A stretch of 64,000 nt of DNA from Pisaster brevispinus (lineage: Eukaryota > Echinodermata > Asteroidea > Forcipulatida > Asteriidae): positions 3,819,001 through 3,883,000 of the forward strand of contig JAMKCF010000023.1 of NCBI GenBank assembly GCA_023634235.1. The letters are read 5' to 3'. Position numbers and translations under genes: made by a program. The notes under the pieces were generated by a model, which saw only the letters and a program-made list of their open reading frames with translations, was not told the DNA's origin and made no database searches. This document shows, in pieces, positions 25,001 through 37,000 of this stretch (position 1 is the first letter of the stretch; each line of letters starts with the position of its first letter).

Positions 25001-28000
25001 TTGATAGTGGCGTGTCATGGCCTAGCGGTTAAGAGCACCGGATTCAAACTCTGGTGTTTCTGATCAGCAGAGTGTGGGTTCGAGTCCCAGTCGTGACACT
25101 TGTGTCCTTAAGCAAGGCACTTAACCATGATGCTTCGTCCTTCGGATGGGACGTAAAGCCGTTGGTCCCGTGTGTTGTGTACCACACGTAAAAGAACCCA
25201 GTGCACTTATCGAAAAGAGAAGGGGTTCGCCCCGGTGTTCCTGGTTTGATCGGCAGCATATTGCGCCACAGCACCTTGTAAACCATTACATGGTGCTATG
25301 TGAAAGGAGTAGGTCTCATAATTCAAACGTAGTCCCACATACCTTGCAGGAAAATACTGAATGTTAAAGCGCCTTGAGCGTCACTGAGTGACGGATATGC
25401 GCGCTATATAAGAAGCCACTTTTATCAGCTATTCTGAGAAAGGATTCACTTTGAAGTAATATGGTTTGGATAATTTTTCATCCATAATTATTTGAATCTG
25501 AGAAGCAATTCGTACATGAATCATTTCTCAGACTACTGAGGGTTGGTGCCCGTTCACGAATGCTGAGCAAGAGATGCGGTTGGTATCCGCTGTCACCTCG
25601 CTGAACTTAGATGGATTTGATGTTTTTGTGAAAATACTGTGACAGTTTTTTGCTGTTTTCTCAGCAAGTAGACACTGTATTGAGCTGAAACTTTCACATG
25701 TGTCTTGTATTGTATCTTTCCTAATAATTTTGCCTATAAATCAGTGTTACGTTGGCAAAAAGGAATCTGTGAACCTACCTTTAAACTTTCTGGAGATTTG
25801 ACCGTGTGTCAGCAATCTAGTTTCCCATTGTGATGTAGAGACTCTGATTTGACCGTGTGTCAGCAATCTAGTTTCACATTGTGATGTAGAGACTCTGTAA
25901 ATGTGGTACACCCCCAGAACCTTCAGTTATTCAACAGCTCTGTATTGCAGGTCAAAGTTCAGATCAAGTTTAAAGGGAGGGTATACCTTTGGTAATTACT
26001 CGACATGTTAATGACCATAACAACTTAATGGTTAGGAGCACTGGAGAGCTGTTGTTATTAAAAAACATCGTTAATGGAAACAACTCTCTTGAAGGAATGC
26101 AGTTTTACAGAAAGAGTTAATTTCACCCTAAAAATTTAAATCTGAGAAAGGCTTCAGGCATGAAGCTTCTCTCAGGCATCTGAAAGCTCATAATTCTTTG
26201 CAACAAGGGTGTTTTTTCTTTCATTATTTTCTTGCGATGGCTAATTGAGCCCAAATGTTAACAGGTTTGTTAATTTATACATATGTTGGGAAACACCAAG
26301 TGAGGATACTGGCCTTAGACAACTTCCATAAGTGTACCCTGCCTTGAAGTTGATTTGTTTGTGTGTGTGATTTCTTCTTTGTGTAGATGTGTACATGCGA
26401 GAATGAAGATTGCTCCACTGATGGCTGTGTATGTTCCAATCGTAGCGTACAGTGCTGGTATGACCTGGTGAGTACAATATTCTCTTCTAGGATATTGCTC
26501 CTGCATACGCAGGGCATTCAGGGTGGCTCAGTGGTTTCTTTCACCTCTGTGGATCCTGGTTCGAATCCCACCTCAGACCTGGAGACTTGCATGTGGGTTG
26601 GGTTTTCAGTCCCAGACTGACTGCGTGGGTTTTCCCCATTGGGTTTTTTCTCCAACATCTAAAACTGAATATTTCTTTTTGTTGCCTATTCATCCTGTTA
26701 TTGGAGCTAATTGTGCTGTTGGATGTGTAATAAACTAACTAAATAAATAAATAAATAAATAAATAATATAAATAAGTAAATTAATCAATCAATCAATCAA
26801 TCAATCATTAAGAGTAAAATCTTAGTAGAACACCGCTATTACCAGCTACAGAACAATGTTCCCCTTTTCATCAAGAAATGGGATCTCTGCAACATATTCC
26901 AAATCACTGATAATGAAATTGAATGGATTCTGTAATCTTGCGGATTTTTCTTTCTACCATGCAGTTCTTCTAATGTAATTCTTAATAATGTAGTAATTTG
27001 GATGTAATTTCGTCCCCAGCTGTTCTTTGTAACAGACTTGTCTTGTAAATGTATCTCTTTTTTATATTTCTTTGTTGCTTGTAAATTTTGTATATTCTGT
27101 GTTTGAATAAAGTATTGTTTTGAAAAGTCAATCAATCAATCGATCGATCGGTCGATCGGTCGATCGGTCGATTGATCGATCGATCGATCGATCGATCGAT
27201 CGATCGATCGATTAATCAATAAGTAAGCAAATCAATCAATGACAAGTCAATCAATCAATCAATCAATTGTACTACCCTCTAAACCTAGATCTCAATACAC
27301 ATAATTGTCAATCAAATCTTTGAGAATAGAAATAAAATAAATAATTTTCATGCTCTTTTCTTTAAAAGTTTGCTTTCTCTCATTTCAAGCATTCGTGAGG
27401 TTTAACAGTGATGATAGTTTTATGAGTTTACAGGATGATTGAGCAAGACTAGATGATGAACTATTCAAAAGCTGAATCGTACATTTGTTTGATCCTTGTT
27501 TCTCTTCATTAAATTATCTCCTTTATCAAATTTCTAATGTCCCAAATTTATGTGTGACCAGTTCATACCTTTCTAATAGCCATAATTGATGTGTGAAGAG
27601 TAATTGAATTCATAAATTTAAATTTGTTGAAAGAATGTTGAGGTGATCAGACCGCCTGATGTTGTACGTCACAGTCTTACTCTCATGAGAAATCTGCAAT
27701 ACCAAATGTGTATCACAGTGAACCATTTTCCATGTATAGCGTAGCGAAATGCTGCACAAAATGTACCAGCTGCATTTCTTCGGTCTTCATCTGATACTTC
27801 CTGTTTACATGTTAACTTAAAATCTGGTTGTACAGGCGACAAGTCTTTTTCCATAGCCGGCCCCAGGGAATGGAACAAACTCCCTGTTCACACTAGAGAC
27901 TCTCCTTCCATTCAGACATTCCAAAAAAAATCTCAAAACCTTCCTTTTTTCTATTTCTATCTAGCTTCTGTAATATGTTTTAGGCTGCTGTGAAAGCGAT

Positions 28001-31000
28001 CAGGCACTTTATAAATACTCATTATTGTTATTAAATGCTACTCAAAAATCACTATTTTCTACTCATTAACAGGATCCAGTGTGCACAAAACTTGTTCAGT
28101 CAAAATGTTTTGCTATGCAAAACTGTTCGATGAAATTGTTCCCTGATTTAGGCTGTAGCCGAATTGGTGGCTACAGCTTTGGCTATGGCTGTTGCTAAAG
28201 GGTGTTGCTAAGGATGTCCTATACCTCAGTGCATGGCGACGCAGCTTTATTTGTAACTCTAGCCGCTGCTTCAGACATGGCCTGACGTAGAATCAGAAAC
28301 CAGACTGATTGAATAGCTGTTTGTAATGAGCTGTTAAATGTCATGTGAGCCACTCAACTAAAGGGGGTTATCCTGTGCTATCAAACCATACCACAAACAT
28401 GTGTTTGAGCTTGCTTAAGTGTATGGGGGAAATGGTGTTGGATTGGTTCATTATGAATGTAAATGGGTGGGGAATGGTGTCAGAAGTGGGATTGATACAA
28501 CATGAATGTCAATGGGGGGAGGGGGTTGTGTCAGAAGTGGGATTGGTAAATAATGAATGTAAATGGGTGGGGAATGGTGTCAGAAGTGGGATTGATACAA
28601 CATGAATGTCAATGGGGGGAGGGGGTTGTGTCAGAAGTGGGATTGGTAAATAATGAATGTAAATGGGTGGGGAATGGTGTCAGAAGTGGGATTGATACAA
28701 CATGAATGTCAATGGGGGAGGGGGTTGTGTCAGAAGTGGGATTGGTAAATAATGAATGTAAATGGGTGGGGAATGGTGTCAGAAGTGGGATTGGTACATA
28801 AAGAATGTAAATGGGGGGAATGGTGTCAGAAGTGGGATTGATACAACATGAATGTCAATTGGGGGAGGGGGTTGTGTCAGAAGTGGGATTGGTAAATAAT
28901 GAATGTAAATGGGTGGGGAATGGTGTCAGAAGTGGGATTGGTACAAAAAGAATGTAAATGGGGGGAATGGTGTCAGAAGTGGGATTGATTCGTATTGAAT
29001 GTAAATGATGGCTTGGACAACTGCAAACATTATCCTAAATGTTAATTGGTTTAAACTTGTCTTTTAAATGGAGAGTTCAATGTCTGAATTCAGTTGGAAA
29101 AAAAGGGTTTTCTAAAATATAAAATTTATCAAATTAAAAGCTTATAAATTCTGTTTGAAACCACCTGTTTTTGTTTTTATACTTCACTTGTCTAGTGGGA
29201 AAAGATAATTACTTGTTGTGTAAAAGATGAATGTACGTGAAAAACAAATCGACGGTCAAACTGCGGAAACTTCTACGTGAGAATGAAGAATGCCTCTCCG
29301 CATTGAGATTGTTCCATTAGACATATGAGCAAATGAACAAAAAGTAGGATATGTGTACACACAGATTGATAACCTGGGGGTCAAATGCTAAAAAACATCT
29401 GTCTGAGCTCATCTAAATATTAGAAAACGGTGTCAGAAGTGGGATCATCACTTAATGTACACCCCCCAAAAAATGAGAGTGGTCCACAACCAGGATGCAT
29501 GGTTATCATTTATTATATTGGATGTCTACTGCGTTGACATAACAGAGGCAAACATGCGAGGCGGTTTCATTTATTTTGTTGACAGTCAAATGCACCTGCT
29601 TCAATCAGATATTTCTGCTGTCATATTTTGATTCTTCTTCCCGCATTACTAAGCAGTTTATTTCAAGAGAACCCTAGGGCTTCAAATACATACACAGTGC
29701 TTTGTAGGTACGGGTAGCTTCAAAGGAGAAAAGAAACAAACTCCACTTTACATTACTAGCTGTTTTTCAAATGGAGGGCATGGAAGTAACAAGAAAGCCA
29801 CTGACACTGTAGCTCTGATCTAGGCCTTGACACCAATTTTGATTAATTTAAACCCAGTACACTTGTCATTAAGAGAAGGGGGTTCACCCTGGTGTTGTCT
29901 GATATGGTTGGCTGCAGATTGCACCACAGCACCTTGTAAACCGTTACATGATGTTATGTAAATGAATGGGTCTTATTATTTGAACATAACTCCACATACC
30001 TTGTAGAAGAAAAAAAATTGAGCGTTTTGAGACGCCCTGGAGCGTAAAGTTGTTTTCCTTTATTTTTCTCTCGATTACAAGAATAAAAAAACATACCTGA
30101 AGGTATTGAGGAGTTGCTGTGTACAAAATAAACTGCATAAATTATATATATATATAATACATTAGTATGCAGACCTTGGTACACTGTGGAAGTGTTTCAA
30201 TCACACAAAACCATAAGAATGAAACAGAATAAAAATAAATAATTAATAGAACTAAACCGGGTAATGACTTGACAGGTTTCACAACTTTTTTTACAACTCT
30301 AGTGACATCTTCTATGTCCTTAAAGACCAAATTGAATGATATATGAAAGCAAAGAAAGTGATTAACGTAATTTCTTGCATACAAGATACAGCTTATCTGA
30401 CTTTCTAATGTAAAAAAAAAGCACTGCGTTTTATCTCGGGTTTCTTCCCCATGGAATTCTTCAGTTGTGGAAAATAAAATTCCCCAGGTCATAAAAATAG
30501 ACTCAAACCAAAGAGGCACTCAAAATTTATGGCTTTGGATACCATTTTGTTTTCTTGGTAATATGCAACTTTACGTTTCGTTTCAAACTTTTGAAAGGAA
30601 ATCGCAAGTTTAATTTTACAAATTAATAATTTGCCGATCGGCAACAGAGAAAATTCTGCCAGTGGTGGTCGGAGAATCCTAAGTGCTGGGTGGGTTTTCT
30701 GGCACCAACCACTGTTGGCAGAACCTTGTATCTAACGATGCACCTTATCTGGTATCGATTGAGTTCATTGTGATGATTACTGTGTGAAATCTCACATTTA
30801 TACTGTAAAATAGTGTCTTTCGTCAATGTCAATCCTATTATAAAACCTACACCATTCACATTGTGTATTTGTAACAAGTTTTGAAGAAACTTACCGAAGA
30901 ACAAAGTCACTGGACGTTGTCACTGGCCCTGCTGATTGTGTTTAAAAAACACCTGTTCTTCACTTACAGGTGTCTTTTTATTTCATCTAAATGATAAAGG

Positions 31001-34000
31001 CATAATATTCTTCCTAGAGATTCTTCCTGAGAAAACAGAAAATTGTGATTAAATAGCCCGAAATCTTTAGTAAAGTCAACACCTTGTGTACATGTAGGTC
31101 AGCTCTTGCGTTCGATAAAGTGTTCTACTTGTTTCCAAGTACCAAATATCATGCCCGGTAATAGAATTTTAAAAACAACATTTGTGTAGTGCCAGAAATC
31201 CTATTAAAAGATGCTCAACGAGATTGAAATATGGAACCAATTTGTAAAATGTTGATACGATTCTCTCGTTAATTTCAGTTAAAGCTAAAAGTGTTCCATT
31301 TAAGATGTTTTTTTATTTTGATCTTAAAGACCTACTCGAACGAAAGCGGCAATAAGTGACCTTTGCTGAAACTCATTTGAAATGTTCTCACTCAATAAGG
31401 AAATTGAGTTCACATGAGATTATTAAACAGAATTTAATTGTGTAAAAAACATTCGTTTTTGAATACCCTTCTCCGGTGTCCTGTTACGTCATCACTCGTG
31501 TTACATCATATCTCGTGTTACATCATATGTGGGAACTCCATTTTGTATAGCCGCTTTGTTGCAGCATGGAGGTATAATAAAGCAACATCCCACACATAAC
31601 GTCAAAGTATTGTCATTTTGACGCACGCCCTCAACGGCAGAAGTGTTTCAAGTTTTTTTAAAGCCTTGAGATTGGGGCATAATCTGTTGATCGATAATTA
31701 CGAAAAATTCAGATGTGTACAATTATCTAAATTACGTTTAAATGATAAACAAACACATTATAAACAAGTTTAAATAGCATTCCCGTTAAAAATAATTTTG
31801 CTCAAGTACCTGTTTAGTTGTAATGTTTGCTTTGCTCGTCCCAAGAGTAGCTGAAATATCAAACCACTCTATGAAAGAAATGACCCATTAATATACGTCA
31901 ATACCTGAGAGCGTGAGACTTACCTCAGACATTAATTACCACTTTCTACTCGTCCGAAACATCCTGGCAGTAACCAAGGGATTCCCAAAATAAATACAGA
32001 GTTACACTTTAAGTATATCATCTTGTATCTGTTATAAAAACAAAGCATTAAATCGAAAATCCATTTTTTGTTTACGCTGCGGATGGAACTTGTACCCACG
32101 ACTTTGAAATGTACCCAGTAATATAAACGAAGAGACCAGGGTATGAATAATGCATTTTAAGGAATACCCTGTCCGATTGTATGTACACTGGACTGAATCA
32201 TTCTCAGTTGGCCGTTGAACTGTTTGTCGTTCGGCTGTGGGAAAACAGCTGTGCAATTAGCGCTGGCAGCTTGGGGAGTTGGACGTTGAGAAAGAAAGAT
32301 CGGTATAAGAAATGTTGATTCTTGCTTGTGCTTCTAGAGAAGAGGGGGGGGGGATTAGTATCTCCGTTGGGATAGTCTACTCCCCCGTTTCATCTAACTC
32401 TCGTTTTGTTTCAAGAGATTTCTTGTGTTTTCATGCCCGCCTTGACATAATGTCTGTATAGCCCACTCATAGATTGATTTTATACGTTAGCTTGATCCAA
32501 GGGTTCAGTCCCAACCCAACTGTGTGGGCTTTCTGTCTGAACTCTTTCTGTGGGATATTTTCTCCCCGTTACAGTCTGAAATGATTAAAGCCTAAATAGC
32601 TGTAAGTTCTTTAATGTTGTAAATCTCTGTAGACCCCGACGCTAAGTTAGCTCTGAAAGGCCAGCACTATCCATCCCAGCCTCTGGTCTTTGATCCACCT
32701 TCTCTCACGCTGAATATTCCGGGTCAAGCTGTTTAGTTTCTTAACCCATTTTAATTCAAATAAAACCAGCTGATGGATTCTGATTGACTGTCAGGAAAAG
32801 TATATTAACAGCGAACCCCAACATCTGTAACTTTTTTTTTTTTGAAATAACAAACTGCTAACTACTCTTTGACCTAAAAGCTCAATTATCTTGTCAAATT
32901 GCTTCTGTGGCCTGCTCTTTATACCTCTTAATTCTTCATTGTATTAAACACTGAAAGCATTGAAACAACACCTGAAGGAAATTGCTTATGCCCCCCCAAA
33001 AAAAAATAAATAAATAAATAAATAAATAAAATAAATAAATAAATAAATGAATAAATGAATAAATGAATAAATGAATAAATGAATAAATGAATAAATGAAT
33101 AAATGAATAAATGAATAAATGAATAAATATATTAATAAATAAATATATTAATAAATAAATATATTAATAAATAAATAAAAATTTAAAAATGTTTGTTTGT
33201 CCATAGAGGGTCCTCAAAAGGTAGGGTCGGTAGGTCGGGATAAAAAAAAATTTAATGGATATTTTCTCTTTGAATTATAAACTCCTTGGTTAAAATATTT
33301 TGTCCAAATACAAAACAAAGCACCATATTGAACTCTTTTTATTGAATGTCTTTGAGTGGTAATTTAATACTAACAACTGCTCAACTAACAAGATTTATAG
33401 TTTAAAAAAAAAAAAATTTGAGATAATTAATGAAAAATATTTGGTTAAAAAAGTTTTTAAAAATTATTTTCGGTCGCTATGCAAATGATGGTCGGTAAGA
33501 CACGAACAAACAACCATATTTTTTTTAAACTTTTTTTTGTGGGGGGGGGGGTTGGCGTTATTTTGAGACAAATGTTTTCAAATGCAGTTGATTATCCTTG
33601 TACCCAAGTACCTGACGGTGTTTTTCTTCTTCTCTTTTATTGATGACAGGACGGTCGCCTATTTAAAGATTTTGACTACCATGAGCCACCTTTGATCTTT
33701 GAGTGTGGTCCTGGGTGTAGGTGCCTCCGGACTTGTCGTAATCGTGTCGTCCAGAATGGGATCAGGTGCCACCTGCAACTGTTTCGAACTTCCCAAATGG
33801 GCTGGGGTGTACGGGTCACTCAAGATGTACCTCAGGGGACGTTTATATGCGAGTAAGTGGAGAGGATGGATTTAAAGAGGCTGAGATGGTTTGAAGATGG
33901 TCATAAAATAAAGACATCAATCTTCAAGATGTTACTGCCAGCTTCTTCAGTGAAGAAAATGAAGTGTTTACTGCTTGTAGGAGACGAAGCAAAAGAGTCT

Positions 34001-37000
34001 GTAATTTATAGCTTTTAAGCCAACATTTTCAAAGAATGTAATTTTTAAAACAAGCTGCAGTTTGCTACTTTTGTGTCGAGAAGTGGACCCTAGACGTTTT
34101 AGAACAGGCATAGAAATTCCTCTTTGGAGAATTGAGAAAAGAATCTTAATTTTATAAGATTTAAGCCAACATTTTCACAAAAGAGAATCTTTTAAAGGAG
34201 ATGTAATTCATTTTTTTTGTTTCAAGAAGTAGACCCTAGACTTTTCAGAGCACTCAAAGGAATTCCTCATTAGCGAATTAAGAAAATATTTTTTGAAAAT
34301 AACATTTAAGCTAACATTTTCACAGCATCGAATCTTTAAAAAGAAATGTAATTTGCTACTTTTTTTTGTTAGAAGTGGACCCTTGACGTTTTAGAGCATT
34401 CTTAACAATCTTTATTGTATAAGATTTCAGCCAACATCTTTACAGAATAACGTTTTTAAAAGGAGCTGCAATTTGCTACTTTTGTGTCAAGACGTGGACC
34501 GAAGACGTTTTATTTCATAGGAATTCCTTATTAGAAAATAAGTGTTTGAAATCATTGCTACGTACGGCTGCAAATAAAAAAGTCTGGTACCATTTCTGTA
34601 TTATGGAATCAGTATTGATGATTAATATTTCAATACAGAGAACAAGACAAAATCTTGACACGAAGATAATGAGTATGACATGAACACATGTTGTTCATTT
34701 GAATTGAATTATTTAACACTATTCATATTACATTGTGTCTTGTAGATATGCTGGCGAGCTTATTTCTGATGCAGAGGCAGACAAGAGAGAAGATGATTCT
34801 TATCTCTTTGATCTTGATAACGAGGTACGCATAAATTAGGCTAATTAAGAACGTCAAGTGTTCAGTGTTGAGAAATGTTTATGCATCCTTCGTCTGCAAT
34901 TTCCATAGGTCTTATGAACACAAGAAAACCAGGATATGAAAAAAACAAATTATTTGTTCAACCCCAAATTATGTAAAAATTTACCCAGTCCGTTTCCCTT
35001 GCCGTGTGTTACTTGAAATAAGAAATGATAAACAATTCTAAATAAGTTTTTTAAAGCAAATATTTGTTCAGATTAATACAACCAATCTTTTTTGCTACGA
35101 AGGATCGGAAGAAATATCCTCATAGTCTTTCCTAAAAAATCTAGTTTTGACTCATTTGTCAACCGGTTCTTCGTGTCCTCTTTTCGTTCGTCACCTACCC
35201 CCGTCAACCTGACAAAAGTACAAACATAATACCCAGACGCAGACCCTACCCATAAAACATGTAAAAACACCTTTATGATTTTATGTCAATCTCAAGTCAA
35301 CAGTTTTGGAGTGTCACTGAATTGGACAGCGCCATCATTTATCTACCATGTAGAAATGTGTGAAATTAACATCCACTGTATTAAGGTGTAAATTTAACAA
35401 ATAGTCAAGTTAAAAAATGTATCGTTTGTTGATAATTGATTGCATGATTGTTAAAAGTAAAGCAGTGTGAGACAATCGCATACAAAAAGTCACCCTGTCT
35501 CTCAAATAAGAAATCAATTTGACATTCTGTACATTTATCCCAGTCCTTTTACTTGTTTGTTTCTCTTGGTAACTGATGACAATTATAGACACCTACATGT
35601 AAGTCTCTTAGATTCATCCCCAATCTTTGCTTCTGATCCGTAGGAGCGAGAGGTATATTGTATCGACGCTCGTTACTATGGCAACATTAGTCGTTTTGTA
35701 AACCATCTGTGCGATCCTAACCTCGTACCAGTACGCGTGTTTATTGAACACCGTGATATCAGCTTTCCGAGGATTGCCTTCTTTGCATCACGTGATATCA
35801 AAGCTCAAGAAGAACTTGGGTAAGTGCCAGAAATATCGTCTTCATTTTCCTCACACTCTGTCTTCAGGATGTTGCAAAAGTTATACAAATCAATTGACTA
35901 TGTAGCGGTCTATGTGGAATTGAAATAAGAAGTGAAAGTGATTTTTCAATTCCCAGGACAGTGCTCTTTTCAAATGAAACTACATATCTGCTAAGCATAG
36001 ACAAGTTGTGTTAAGCAGAATCAGGTTACCAGTCAAATTACCGTGTGATATACACAGCTAATAACGGGTTCTCAGCAAGTTTGTACTTGGCCCCAAAATA
36101 TAAAATATTTGGTTTCCTTGCCATTTTTTAAAGTGTAAAAGCAGTAGGCCCCCACTGTGGTCCTTTTGTAAACCACAGCTTCAGCTCTGGCTTTGACTCC
36201 AGCATGGGCTTCAGCCTGGGCTCCAGCCTGGGTTCCAGCCTGGGCTCCAGCCTGGGCTCCAGCCTGGGTTCCAGCCTGGGTTCCAGCCTGGGCTCCAGCC
36301 TGGGTTCCAGCCTGGGTTCCAGCCTGGGCTCTGCTTGGGCACTGGCCTGGGCTCCGTCTTGGGCTCTGCTTGGGCTCTGCTTGGGCACCGGCCTGGGCTC
36401 TGGCCTGGGCTCTGCTTGGGCTTAGCCTGGGCTCCAGCTTGAGCTCTGGCTTTGGTTCCGATTGGGCTCCCGCTTTTGCTCTGGTTGGGGCTCCGCTTGG
36501 GCTCCGCTTGGGCTCTGCTTGCGCTCCGGATTGGGATTTGGCTTGAGCTCTGGATTTGGTTCTGCGTCATCAGCCGTTATGAAAGTGTGCAGCTTCCATA
36601 CTGGGCTTCAAACAGGCAGAGACTACATTGAAGCTGAAGCCTTTGATTATCGATTAGGTTAAGATAGTCTCCATAAAGTCCACTTGTTCTTTACGAAACC
36701 TTTTGAAGACAAATCATTCTTAATACAAATCCAATGATGGAATTAAATCTTTCTAAATTGACAAGTAGTTCTAGGGAAATTTTTATTTATTCCATATTCT
36801 TTCTCTTTTTACGCTTTCCCAAATTTATAAATTTTTTGTGATAACCACACAACATTAATCTTAAAGAAGACGAATTCTTATCTTGGCTTAAAGATAATAC
36901 CGTTTTACCAGTACTAACATCGCTGAAGCTTAAGTTAGTTTAAAACGACTATTTCAAGACGCTGTCTAAATTGAAGGTAATTAATTATACAGTTGTTTTT

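Larger units (their letters stand above)
26468..33649 (+). other. EHMT intron 20 (7.2 kb)
   Basis: This intron splits the pre-SET domain and is the main repeat sink of the gene. It contains SINE-C (26518), a possible retroelement 3' end (26800-27125), ATCGATCG and TCAATCAA microsatellites (27126-27270), a LINE 3' remnant (27660-28040), the G-rich minisatellite (28425-29010), a SINE-A tail (29855-30050) and an AAATGAAT microsatellite (33003-33185). The stretch 30050-32480 shows nothing recognisable. No internal coding exon was found. Confidence 0.8.

Noticed and set aside
36128..36570. Several overlapping open frames on both strands (LEPR and GSSL repeats)
   Set aside because: They are produced by the 12-bp minisatellite, whose period divisible by three keeps frames open on both strands.
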